Shown here: in pieces, positions 33,901 through 44,044 of the stretch
Layout of the letters: each line of letters opens with the position of its first letter
Numbering within the stretch: position 1 is the stretch's first letter
Assembly (NCBI GenBank): GCA_905178155.1
Contig: CAJINV010000004.1
Coordinates: forward strand, 6,972,358-7,036,357
DNA from: Amoebophrya sp. A120
Taxonomy: Eukaryota > Sar > Dinophyceae > Syndiniales > Amoebophryaceae
DNA length: 64,000 bases
Direction of reading: 5' to 3'
The notes under the pieces: model-generated
Databases searched by the model: none
Told to the model about the DNA's origin: nothing
Seen by the model: only the letters and a program-made list of their open reading frames with translations
Program-made: the position numbers and the translations under genes

Positions 33901-36900
33901 CGATAGCGGGGATCTGTAGTTTCCTCTTCGTCGATTATCCCCAACTCGACGGTTGTGGCAGCACCTGCTGTCGCGGTCATCCGGGTCGCTGTGTCCACGT
34001 CGGTATCCGTGTTCGTGTTCACGTTCATCACGCTAATGTCTTCATCAGCTAAGTTATAATTCACCGCAGAATATCAAGTGTAAAAATGTCTGGGTCTGGA
34101 AGAATTCATGTTTGTCATGCTTGTCTGGCATGACTCTTAAATCTGTCATGCACGTCATCCAAGAGCTCCGCTTTTCGTTTTCTGTGATGCAGAAGCGCAG
34201 TTTGTCATGCAGAATAGGCAACACCTAGGAGCTCAGAAACTTGTCATGCTGAGCCAGCATTTTGATTTTTAGCCTCATCATGAGACGCCACCCAGCATCA
34301 CAAGTTTCCAGACCCAGACATTTTTACATTTGATACGGAAACCTCTGCCGCCGCCTGTTTCAACAATTTCTCCTCTTCATTCAGGGTCCTTCTCCGCGGA
34401 TCAGCTTTAATATTTGTACTCAACGCAGCCAACTCCGCGGACAACTCTTTATCCAGGTCCGCGTCACCGGTAGTCGTGAGTTGTGCCTGATCTGTAGTAA
34501 TTCGGAGGTCTGTTATTGCCGCAGAATTATCTCCATCAGCGGCAGCGAGGCGAGGAGACATTGCCATGCTAGAACCAGGTTTAGTATTACCGTCTGCTGA
34601 CACTTCTGCTGTTCCTTTTGTACTATTATTTATTTCCGCGTCTCTGTCCTCCTTCAAGTGGTCGATGCTCCTCTCAAAAAGCAGTTCCATGTGGTCCACA
34701 ATTTGGAAAAACCGGTTATCAAATGCAAAAAAGTCTGGGTCTGGAAGGATGCGCAATTTGGCATGCTGATCTGGCATGGCCCTTAAATCTGTATTGCGTG
34801 GCCACAAACAGCCTCTCTCGCCTGTCATGCAAAAATGCAGTTTCTCATGCGGAATACGCAGCACAGAAGCACGAAGCAACTTGTCATGCTTGGCGGCGCA
34901 TTACAGTGCATTTGTATATTGACTGACTTGCATCACAAGTTTCCAGACCCAGACATTTTTGCATTTCATACCGGTCCATGTGCTGCAGGGTTTCCTTCTT
35001 TCGCTATCGTAAGGAAAAATCCCCCCTCCCCATATTGAAAACGTATCCGTCTGAGAATTTGTGATGCGCATTTGTTACTTCAAGTCCTGTCTGTTTTGCA
35101 AGAAGGCAAGTCCAGAGAGCGCCCCGCATTTTGCAGGCGGTTTGTGATGCTGTTGGGCTTAGGGCGTACACGTTTGCCATGCTAGGCGCCTACGTCAAAA
35201 CCTCGCGACTGAGGCTTGACATATGCCTGCAGTCCTCTACTGCAAGACAAATCTGACTTCTGTACGGAAATCCAGCATCAGAAACTTCGTTTCGATATGG
35301 GGAGGGGGGATTTTTCCTTTTGATATCCGCGCCAGCCGCTGTTGCTGCGTGAGAATGGCGTGCTGGGTGTTTTCAGCGACGGTCACATCTTTCACATCCG
35401 TGCTGTACCGCTGCCGGTCCTTCGTCAACGGGATAATCACCGGGGAGTCCATGGACCGGGTTTTGGACTGCGTCAACCGCTTTCGCTGCCTCTTGTTCAT
35501 CGCCCTTGTTTTCGAAGAGGACTTCTCTTCTTCGAGTTTAGAAGAATTTTGATTTTCATCTCCCTCTGCCCCGAGAAGTTCTTGTACAGACCTACTGCGA
35601 CTGCGTCCTCTACTTCGTCCGCGGGGGGCGAAGAAAGAACTTGATGCTCCTCGTCCTCCTGCAAAACCGCCCTGCGTACTATAATTCTTCCGCGCGGCCC
35701 CAGCTTTTTCTTTCTCCATAGTCGACAGCAAATCGTTCGAAAGCTTATCGAGGTTCAGCTGGGCGCCGCTGGTGCCGGCCTCCTTCGCATCTACTGTCGA
35801 CGCACCGGTTGCACCATCTACTGTGTCTAGTTTGATCGTAGGGACCTCAATGGCCGCGACAGCCACCGGCTTTATTGATGCGACAGGGAGTTGTGCAGCA
35901 ACTCCCGCTTGCTGTGTGCTGGTTGCAAGAACCTGTTCCTGCTGCAATGCACCGAAATCCTGACTGACGGCACTTTGGAACCGCATCGCCTTGTAATTCT
36001 TTGCGGCTTCGGCACTTGTAGAGGTTCCTCCCACGACAGCAGGAGCACCAGCAGCGATCTCTGTTGCTGGTTCCACGAAAGAAGAATCGTGGGGAAGCTC
36101 CGGCTCGGCCAAGTCGTTCTGGTTGGATGCGGCTTGTTGTCCTCCGGCTTGCACGAGCTGCCGGTTCATCTGGGCCGCATTTGTACTGCCAGGTGGAGGA
36201 CCACCTCCTGCAACAATAACTCCCTGCTGGGTGGACTGCTGCTCCTCAACTACGTTCTCTCCTCCAGCAGTGCCTCCCAACAAGTTGGTTCCACCGAAAG
36301 TAAAGTTGTATTGCTGAGCGGATCCGCTTTTGATTATGTTCGTCACGGCACTGGAATTGGTCGCAGCTAAGCTTCCGTACAGGTCGTCTGATGAATTATT
36401 GCCGTAGTTTATTCCAGTAGAAGCTTGAACGAGCTGTTGCCCTCCAGAGGATATTACCTGGTCCGCTCCGAAGTAAGTTTGCTCCTGCTGCACGATGGTT
36501 GACTGGTCTTTCTTATCAAATGTAAAAATGTCTGGGTCTGGAAGGGTTGGAACTTGTGACGCAACCTCTGGAACACACAAAAATTTGTCATGCATGAGCG
36601 CCAAAAGCTGTCCATTTCTTGGCACGCAAGAAGGAAGTTTCTCATGCGGGAGAGGCATCATGAGGCGTGCTCAAAACCTGTGATGCTTTTGCCTGCATCA
36701 GACGCCATTTGCCTTTGCGTGATCCGAAATATGCATGACAAATCTCGCAATCTTCCAGACCCAGACATTTTGACACTTGATATTTCTTCGAGATCGAAAG
36801 ACTGAACAAGACGGGTTTTATTTTGTAGAGTAAGCTATTGCCAGCATTTGGCGTCAGGTTATTGGAATTTCCAGCTGCAGAAGATGAGCCTCCGCCGGCC

Positions 36901-38266
36901 AGGACTTGCTGAATTTCGGCGACCAGCCGCATCTCGGCGGGAATGAAAAAGCAGTTCTGCGCGGTCTTCGGGTTGAACACCAAACGGGAGGAAAAATCGA
37001 TGCGGTAGCACTTGCTGGTCGACGACGTTGTGGCGGCAGGTGAAGTAGGTGTTGCAGCGCCGGCAGTGTCCGCAGGTGAGGACTTCTTCTTGTCCTCCTC
37101 CAGGGAATCCGCATAGATTGCTGTAGATGTAGTGGTGGAGAATCAGATTTATTTCAGGTCGGTGGTTCATTTCTTCATCGGTGATTGATTCTTTGCAAAG
37201 CGACACGAAAAGCACGCAATTAAGCGTCTGTTGACAATCATCATCATCATCATCATGCTGAGAACGAAGTCATGCATACGCATACGGCACGCAGCTGCAG
37301 GTGGTATCTGAATCTGATGGTTGCTTGTATTCCTTCTCGAGATTCACGATATCAAGCAGAAGGTCGTTGAGAAGCCGTACGAATGTGAAATGAAATAACA
37401 ATAGGCACCATTCCAAAAGCATTTGATATACCGAGTGCCCACAGTGCGTTTTGTGCGATCTGTATTTTGCTTTTTCGCGCCGCTCGGTACAGGGGCCGCG
37501 TGGCCTTGTCCTGCTTTGCCGGGTCCGGAGGGAGGTACAAGGTGTCGTCGTTTTTCGAAAACAGCGTCAGCGGATCCTCTATACCAGCGTCGGTGAATTC
37601 GCGCAGGAGAAAGTCCGCAATGCGTAAATACAGCACTTCCTCGCACACTTTGTCGACCAACTTGAGCACGTCCCGACTGGTCACGGGGGCTGGCCCGGTA
37701 GTACGACCGCCTGAAGTTGCTTTATTCAACATCCCAGGTGCATCTTTTCTATTCAGCCTTTCCAGCTGCAGCAAATGCCACAGCGGCAGATCCTCGGTTT
37801 GGGTGGTCAATTGGTGCAGCGCGAAGTTGTTCGCGGTCTGCTTTGCGCCGGTGCTGCCTGCGGTCTTCTGGGTCCGGGTGGACGCACTAGCGGTGGACGG
37901 AAAATATTTGGCCAGGGGTTCGGTGGACCAGAGCGCTGCTGCGTCATCCGCCGCAATGGCTGGCACAGGAGCTGTTGCGCTATCGTCCGACGCCGAAAGG
38001 ATTTTTTCGCCCTTGTTGATGGACCTTTGCAGCGCGTTCATGCCAAACAATCCCCGCTCCGCCTGCAGTGCCTCCTTCGGTGTCGGGCTCTTGGTGCTCG
38101 TCGGCGCGTTTGCTGTACTAGAAGAAGCCCCAACATCAACATCTCCTGCTTTACGAGTTCTTTGCGAAAGGACTTTCTGCAGCACGCCGATGTAGTAGTC
38201 GCGAAAGAGGTCCAGCCCCGCTGCAATCCACTCGGCCTGCGTTTTTTTGCTGCTGGGGGAAGACAT
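24927..38266 (-). CDS. Giant low-complexity protein (3,388 residues), function unknown
   Basis: Exons: 37432-38266, 36783-37120, 35326-36508, 34971-34999, 34336-34711, 32977-34066, 32614-32692, 28730-32318, 28388-28461, 28137-28227, 26668-27981, 26361-26400, 25693-26210, 24927-25537. They sum to 10,167 bases, exactly 3,389 codons, strong support for one gene. I chose the ATG at 38266. No named domain is recognised. The first 400 residues look folded (DVLKLVDKVCEEVLYLRIAD; FNPKTAQNCFFIPAEMRLVA). Most of the rest is Ser, Gln, Ala, Glu and Arg-rich and probably disordered, with RS stretches (GRSRGRSRSRS), acidic runs and short coiled-coil segments (SLQRIRKLEEALRRQKF; RELEKVRVRSSEQKQ). A scaffold or cytoskeletal/RNA-granule protein is plausible, but that is a guess. 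The first intron is GT-AG (37121-37431); the other twelve are introners of families A, B, D, E and H. Confidence 0.72.
25538..25692. mobile_element. Introner-like element, family H (single copy)
   Basis: Arms GTTAACGTTAACACTTTTCGC (right, in 25673-25693) and their inverse near 25545-25565 form a perfect GTTAACGTTAA-centred inverted repeat. Removal restores the frame (VDITA to EVPTAAEIL). Termini are not TAT/ATA and only AGC is shared at the flanks, unlike all other families. Internal GCATGACAGA and GCAATACAAA motifs match the other introners. Confidence 0.75.
26216..26360. mobile_element. Introner element, family B
   Basis: Starts TATGAACTGCAAAAGTATC, ends ACTTTTGCACGGGATA. Perfect duplication TTCTG. 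Intron of the giant gene. Confidence 0.92.
26406..26667. mobile_element. Introner element, family A
   Basis: Starts TATCAAATGTAAAAATG, ends TTTTTACATTTGATA. Perfect duplication ACAAC. The 40-base exon 26361-26400 separates it from a family B element. Confidence 0.92.
27987..28136. mobile_element. Introner element, family B
   Basis: Starts TATCCTGTGCAAAAGTATC, ends GCTTTTGCATTGCATA. Flanks GCGAA/GCAAA (4 of 5). Intron of the giant gene. Confidence 0.88.
28233..28387. mobile_element. Introner element, family B
   Basis: Starts TATGCATTGCAAAAGG, ends ACTTTTGCACAGGATA. Perfect duplication TGTGT. Excision joins AHYT to NPPAPPTLDM in the giant gene. Confidence 0.92.
28467..28729. mobile_element. 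Introner element, family A
   Basis: Starts TATCAAATGCAAATATG, ends TTTTTACATTTGATA. Perfect duplication CGGCA. Excision joins IMGVYGA to EALHDSRNW in the giant gene. Confidence 0.92.
32324..32613. mobile_element. Introner element, family A
   Basis: Starts TATCAAATGCCAAAGTG, ends TTTTTGCAATGCATA. Perfect duplication ACTTG. Both arms carry a short extra insertion (GGATCTGG on the left, ATAAAG on the right), a variant arm within family A. Confidence 0.9.
32698..32976. mobile_element. Introner element, family D
   Basis: Starts TATCCTGAGTAAAAACG, ends GTTTTTACTCAGGATA. Perfect duplication CTCGT. Excision joins EINKPTT to RTTLAAQARS in the giant gene. Confidence 0.92.
34072..34335. mobile_element. 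Introner element, family A
   Basis: Starts TATCAAGTGTAAAAATG, ends TTTTTACATTTGATA. Flanks CAGAA/CGGAA (4 of 5). Intron of the giant gene. Confidence 0.88.
34717..34970. mobile_element. Introner element, family A
   Basis: Starts TATCAAATGCAAAAAAG, ends TTTTTGCATTTCATA. Perfect duplication CCGGT. Only 34 bases separate it from the family E element at 35005. Confidence 0.92.
35005..35325. mobile_element. Introner element, family E
   Basis: Starts TATCGTAAGGAAAAATC, ends TTTTTCCTTTTGATA. Flanks TTCGC/TCCGC (4 of 5). Close relative of the copy at 3708. Intron of the giant gene. Confidence 0.88.
36514..36782. mobile_element. Introner element, family A
   Basis: Starts TATCAAATGTAAAAATG, ends TTTTGACACTTGATA. 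Perfect duplication TTTCT. Intron of the giant gene. Confidence 0.9.
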
Positions 38267-40351
38267 GATGTTCTTGCCGTTTCTATCTATCTATCGTTTG
38301 GTGTCAAAGTGCGGTAGAAAGAATGCGGGAGCTGTAGCTGCAATCCTCCTCCCGGTCGTGGACCACGTGGGTTCAAAGATGACGTAGAGCTTCTCCTCTG
38401 CCGCGAGTTACTTGTTTAGAAAGACGCTACTCCTGCTCGCCCGGAATGTTCATCTTGTCGCTTTAGGGAGACGGGAGTTCCGCGCCTGCCTGCGATAATT
38501 CTACCCGGGAATACAGCGCCGTATTGATTTTCCACCTGTGGAGGGAAGTATCCAACCTCCAGACAGCGGGCTGGAGCGTGGAGAAGGAGAGCCTTGGTTG
38601 CGCGCGAAAGTTCGGTAAGAATCTACTCCAAGAAAAAGAACAACATCAAGCACGTCCACATGCACGTGGTACTGGTAGTATCAAAAACCCTGCATCTTCC
38701 GAGCCATCACGACCACGACACAGGGACGCTGAGTTGTAATGGGGGGGGGGGAATCCGAGGATACCTGTCCATAGTACTTTTTTTGGATTGGATTGGATAT
38801 CTTGGACTTGAAAAAATCCTAATTTTTTTGACGCGAATGAAATCAGGATCAGTAACGTGACCTAGATGTACTTGTGTTTTATTTTTGACAGCCATGTAGT
38901 TGTAAAATTCGCCACCACCACAATGTATCAAAGCACACGAATAAAGACGACCCACTGGTGGATTGTACCGTACGAGACGTATTTCCTATCAGCACGAAGA
39001 ATTGACGCACGAGAACCGAGGTGGGTATTGAGCTTTTCATTTTCTATGCACGTTGCTCCTGTTAATATACCCTGGAGGACGAGTATGGGTCAAGTTTTTC
39101 GCACGAAAATAAGTGTTGTGGAGGAAGATATTCATATTACATTTTCTTTATTTTGACAGACCGATTTGAATCTTGACAACGACGATGACGAACCGACAAG
39201 AGCAGGACAAGATGAAACCGAATGTGTAAAGAAGTACTTTCTTTATAGAAATTGTGCTTTCACGATGAAGAGAACCAGTTTATCTTTGTATAGAAGGAGC
39301 AAAGCCAAATGAGAAAACCCGAAGTTGTCGATGTCGATCACAGAAAAGCAATGAGGCAGGCCCGCACGACTAGTTTGTAGTCAAATACCGGCTCCGCCGA
39401 CATCATCTGGATTTTGCATTGTAGAGGACGTTTTGAAGTTCTATCGTACAAGAAAGAGTGGGAGGTCCATTTTTAGAAATTTCGCCGGACGACCAACAAC
39501 TAGATCATCTTCATGGGAAGATAGAAGATAAGCTCAGCCCAATGAGTGATTATATACGCAGCTGCAATAAATATTAGGTTAGCTGTAGTTGCATACGGTA
39601 GTAGAAACACTCTGCAGGGTCCTTTGTACAAGTTGCAATGAATAATGGACATCATAGTTGGTCACCTAGTTGTAGTTCTTGTCCGTCGTTCACCTTCATC
39701 TTCGCCCAGCTAGTATTGAACCTACCTTCATGATTAGGCATAGACTGCTCGTTCAATAAGTCGTCGCATTTAATAGCACCTGCACCAGTGTACGTTTCTT
39801 CAGGGATGAAGATGATGGTGAACGTCAGGTGGCTTATCCTAGGTGCTCGTCCTCGGGCCGCATCTACGGGGGTAGTTGGTACCTCTCCTACAAGTCGGTA
39901 GAAGAAGAAACAAGGTTAAGAAACTAATTTCGTGGTTCCTATTCCAGCTTGTAATGTGCTGGCGGTCAACATTTTTGTTCAGAAAAACGTGCCGATAGTA
40001 ACTCCTTAGCCGTGCATTTGCTCTTGCACCACTCGCAGCCACGACAGGATCGGGAAATAAATCATTGTTCAGGTGAAATTGATTGACTCGAAAAGTTTGC
40101 TTGATTGCATAAATGCATTTTTATTCCGAAGACATTAGTGTAATAGTAGGATAATTTCTTAAACGGAGCAGCATCGTGCTACATAGATACGCGGATTTTT
40201 CGGAGGAGAAGAAGAGCAGTGGGTTTTATTTTCATGTTCACGAGAAGCAATAAAGACTATTAGACACGGGTAGTGTCTAGTCTTCGCAGCATAATCTTCT
40301 CGATGATCTTCTCTTCCTCGCCTAAATATTAGCACCCTCCACTTTCGACTT
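38267..40351. other. Intergenic region, 2.1 kb
   Basis: Upstream of the giant gene. A run of ten or more G lies near 38741. Short frames occur in both strands (for example minus 39839-40042) without recognisable domains. No introner or RNA gene seen. Confidence 0.4.
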
Positions 40352-43282
40352 TTACACGACTTCTAAGTCGAGTTTGTTGTCGGAGAAGTTCAGTATGTCA
40401 TAGTTCTTCTCCCGCATCTCGTGCGTGCGGATCGCGTATCAAATGCAAATATGTCTCGTTCTGGAAACTACTTGAGGACGTCTCCAGTGCCGGCCACGCA
40501 TGACAAGTTTTTAAGCTCCTAGGTGCGTGTTGCCTGTTCTGCATGGCAATGTGCGTTTCGGATGACAGGAAACTGGGGTGTTTCTGTAGCGTGCATGAGC
40601 ATGACAGACTTGAGAATCATGCTGGCCGAGCATGACAAACTTTGCATTTTCCAGACCCAGACATATTTGCAATGCATATCGCACGCGCCCGAGCCATTTC
40701 GCGCCCGGCGTCCGAGGAGTCGAAGAGGCGGTAGTGCGCTATGGGACTCTCAAACGTTACACTCCCAACCTCTACATGATTTGTCATGCACAATGGGAAT
40801 CAGAATCGACACGATCAAGCTGTCTCGCATGACAAATCATCGAAGGGCCAAACAGGCTGAGAACCTGCGCCAAATCTGTCGTGCAAGACACGTCAACTAC
40901 ATGTCCCCGCTTTCACTTTGGCCATTCTTGCATTACAAATCCGTGTAACAGTTGAACATGTAACAGTTGAGAGCGCCATATGCGTGTCAAAGTAGCGGTA
41001 GGGGTGCCTTACCGGGTCGACGTCTTTGCGCTGGATGGGAATGTCGTGCGATCTGGGATCTACCATCGGAAACCGGTTCAAACCTTTACAGTGTATAGTG
41101 AATTTATGGGTGTGTCAGGATCGAAATTCTCAAAGTTGAAAAAAAAATCCGGGGGCCCCTGAAGAGGTGCCGGCATTTTGCGTTTCAACTCTGACACATT
41201 CGCCCCCCCTCCGAGCTAGCCACCACGCTATGCTGGAGTGTGTCAGAGTTGAAGGGGGTCCCGGAGGGGGTGCCCTGAAGGCCCCCGCCAAGGACTGCCA
41301 GAATTTTTTTTCAACTTTGACGATTTCAATCCTGACACTGCCATAGAATTTTCTTCAGAAGCTGCAAGCGAGATCTATAGGGATTTTCTTGCACGACGAA
41401 GATGTAGATGATGAAATACAACGATAAGATCAAAGCGAATGACTAGAAGTACGATGAACAAATTGCTTCTAATATTAACGTAATATACCGTTCTTAACAT
41501 TCTCGTGTTGTGGGTGGGTAATCGCCTCGTTGGCCTGTCTTTCAAATGCAAAAATGTCTGGGTCTGGAAGATTTCTGGATTTGTCATGCATATTTTCCAT
41601 GACCCGTGATGTCTGTGACGCATGCCGTAGCATCAGAGATTTTTGGGGCGCTTCTTCATGCCTGTTCCGCATGACAAATGCCATCTCCGCGGAGCACAAA
41701 ATCTACTCCTCTTACTGATCACGCAATACAAATCTTTTTCGAATCCAGAGAGAGCATCACAAGTTTAGAATCTTCCAGACCCAGACATTTTTGCACTTGA
41801 TACTGTCGCTTCTCCTTCAGAAACTCTCGCCTTTGGTCTGCGTGACTCGCGTCTGCCTGTGCTTGGTACATATCGTACCTAGGTGTCGGGTGCGTTGTTT
41901 TTTCCGACGTAGCTGTCATGCAGGATGAACAATACAAAGTAGCTCAGCAATACAAATTAAATTTGTATTAATGCGGATCTGCCTTAAAACAAAGATTTGT
42001 AATGCATGAAAGCATGTGCTTATCCATTTGCTACCTTTCTTTGTAGAGTTCCGTTTCCGGTCTTGTAGGTCCATCGATTCCCGTCAGACCGTTTTTGTAG
42101 TGCCTCTGGATCAACTTCGACTGCCTCTTGAATCTGTGAAATATTTTTTCATTTGATTTACGCCCCGTGCATTACCTTTATGTAGCGACGACTACCGCTG
42201 GCGCTACGGGTACGACCATGCGAAAAGACTATATTTTTTTCAAGTAGACCAAAGACAAAAAATGCTGTGTTTGAAAGAAAAAGAGGAATTACAGCGAGAA
42301 AAAACATAAAGTACGCTGAAAGCTCGGCTTTTGCTTTGTTTGCGTAGGCGATGCCCTCTTTTAGCCTCTGGTTTTCTCGGAGTCGCTCACTCGGGAGCTG
42401 TATGGAGAAGTTCTTAAAGATTTCCAGGTGGTCTTGGTTTATTGGGTGAAAGCCCGGGAGCTTGTGGCACCCCTCCTTCTTGTCGCCCTTGTAGCCGTCG
42501 TACCTGCGAAGTAATTTTTGAATTTCAGTTGCGTTGCGTACCTGCCAGTGTTCAACTCTTTTAAACCAGAACCTTTCAGACGTCGCGTTTCTTGGAAAGG
42601 CTTACACGACAGCTGCATCATTTACATATGATGTTGTGCGCCCTAAGTAAAAATGCAACGAAAAAATTAGTTTTTTTGATGAACAGCACACTTCATTTTG
42701 ACGAGAAACAGAAAGAGGAACTCCAATCATACCATAATGGTGGCTTATTTGACATGTCCATGGCTATTCCCGGGAATTTTCGGTCCCTTCCTTCGCATGT
42801 GAACGAGGGTGATGGTCTGCTGGACCCGTGGCAGTTTGCGAGGGGCAGCGTGCGGCTGAATTTGTCGGAGTCCCGGGTGTTCTGGTTTTTGTAGTACGGA
42901 TCGTGTATGGGAGTGTCAGGTTTGAAATCGTCACAGTTGAAATAGTTTGTCATGCATAAAGATAAAACCGATATATGCCAGCCAAGCGGCGCGTGACAAA
43001 TTTTCTTTTTCCGAGCGCCGGAATCCAATTTGTCTTGCTGTTTGGGAGCAGCAAACTGCTTTTGTCATGCTACTTTAGCAGCTCTACTTCAAACCCTACA
43101 CAGGCTCACAATCGGCCTCACTTGCTATCCCGGCAAGAAAGCCACTTCATGTCTTGCATTTTATGCATGACAAATTATTTCAACTTTGTCAATTTCAAAC
43201 CAGACACTTCCATACCGTGCGTTTTCAGCATACCATCGAGCCGGAGCGCCTCGTGCGGCGCCGGCTGGACTGTGTAGGACAT
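40352..43282 (-). CDS. Unknown multi-exon protein, conserved-looking
   Basis: I do not recognise this family. The ATG at 43282 gives MSYTVQPAPHEALRLDGMLK, followed after a family C introner by DPYYKNQNTRDSDKFSRTLP. Further minus-strand exons read CKPFQETRRLKGSGLKELNT, then (after a GT-AG intron) RYDGYKGDKKEGCHKLPGFH with NKAKAELSA, then FKRQSKLIQRHYKNGLTGID, then RYDMYQAQADASHADQRREF, then DPRSHDIPIQRKDVDPVRHP, then HYRLFDSSDAGREMARARAI and finally RTHEMREKNYDILNFSDNKL ending EVV at 40352. The short charged segments resemble small axonemal or cytoskeletal linker proteins, which is only an impression. Junctions near 42733/42612, 41914/42035 and 41345-41480 could not be resolved in frame by eye, so the exon model is provisional. 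Confidence 0.5.
40437..40678. mobile_element. Introner element, family A (diverged)
   Basis: Starts TATCAAATGCAAATATG, ends TTTGCAATGCATA. The left arm is degraded (TCTCGTTCTGG instead of TCTGGGTCTGG). Flanks TCGCG/TCGCA (4 of 5). Confidence 0.82.
40740..40980. mobile_element. Introner element, family I (single copy)
   Basis: Starts TATGGGACTCTCAAACG, ends GTTGAGAGCGCCATA. Flanks TGCGC/TGCGT (4 of 5). The right arm repeats GTAACAGTTGA twice. Excision joins RYFDT to HYRLFDSSDA in the unknown gene. Confidence 0.8.
41105..41345. mobile_element. Composite or rearranged family C introner
   Basis: Outer ends TATGGGTGTGTCAGG and CCTGACACTGCCATA match family C, with a perfect GAATT duplication. The interior has a second inward pair (TTTCAACTCTGACACA and TGTGTCAGAGTTGAAGG) and G/C-rich blocks instead of the usual core, as if two copies had fused. 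Confidence 0.7.
41540..41802. mobile_element. Introner element, family A
   Basis: Starts TTTCAAATGCAAAAATG, ends TTTTTGCACTTGATA. Perfect duplication CTGTC. Its first base pair of the terminus is changed (TTT for TAT). Excision joins EKRQ to ANEAITHPQ. Confidence 0.88.
41914..42034. mobile_element. Degenerate family B-like element
   Basis: The core AATACAAATTAAATTTGTATT and GATTTGTAATGC match family B, but terminal arms and duplication are lost. It fills the intron between two exons of the unknown gene, so it may be an old introner now spliced from eroded ends. Confidence 0.5.
42906..43214. mobile_element. Introner element, family C
   Basis: Starts TATGGGAGTGTCAGG, ends CCAGACACTTCCATA. Flanks TCGTG/CCGTG (4 of 5). 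First intron of the unknown gene. Confidence 0.88.
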
Positions 43283-44044
43283 TTTTTTTTTTGATGGAGG
43301 AGTTCTAGAAACCCTACTACGACAATGGCGAGTCGACGTCGCGCTCGCCCTGTTGCTTCTACTGGGCAGCTCGGTAGCGCAGCCACTAAGTAGGCAGTAC
43401 CCCAGCTACTGTTCTTGCACTACTTGTTCTTGTCTTTCTATCCCGCCGCGAAGTCGTGGGTGTGGGAACGACCAAGCTACAAATAACGAACAAGAATCTA
43501 GCAAAACGAATCACCATCGCTCTCCTCGACCACGACAACACAGACAACAACCCCTCGTGCCCACGAGTGAGGTACTGCGACAACGACGACGTAACGGCAA
43601 AGGAAGATTCCTCATCTCTGCTTGTTTTACTTCTAGTTTTACGACGCGCCTCTTCATTCCTTTACAACTTTTCTCTCTATACAGTTGCAGGTGTTCGTAC
43701 TCGTCAGCACAACTCAGTTGTAGGGTTGACATCATATATGTGTCTTTCACGATACTGACACAGACCTGACGGCACAACTACTTCTTCTCATGGCAGGAGA
43801 ACACATCACCGCTTCTAAAGTGCGATTTTTAGGCTTCGCAAGAGCAAAAGCTTCGCAGAACCAGAAGTACATGGAAATTATTGTGTCGCTGATGTCGCTT
43901 AAAGTGTCGTACATCGAGTGGCTGTGGTCCAACTCTGAGGACGAAGAGGATGCTGGCCCCCTTTGTCTTGGTACGCATGTGTATGGCCTCATCATGATCT
44001 TCGTGGCTGTCGCGCATCAAAATGATCTAAATCTGACCCGCAGC
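43283..44044. other. Intergenic region
   Basis: Between the start of the unknown gene and the stop of the PP2C gene. Frames here are short and low-complexity. Nothing supported. Confidence 0.4.
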
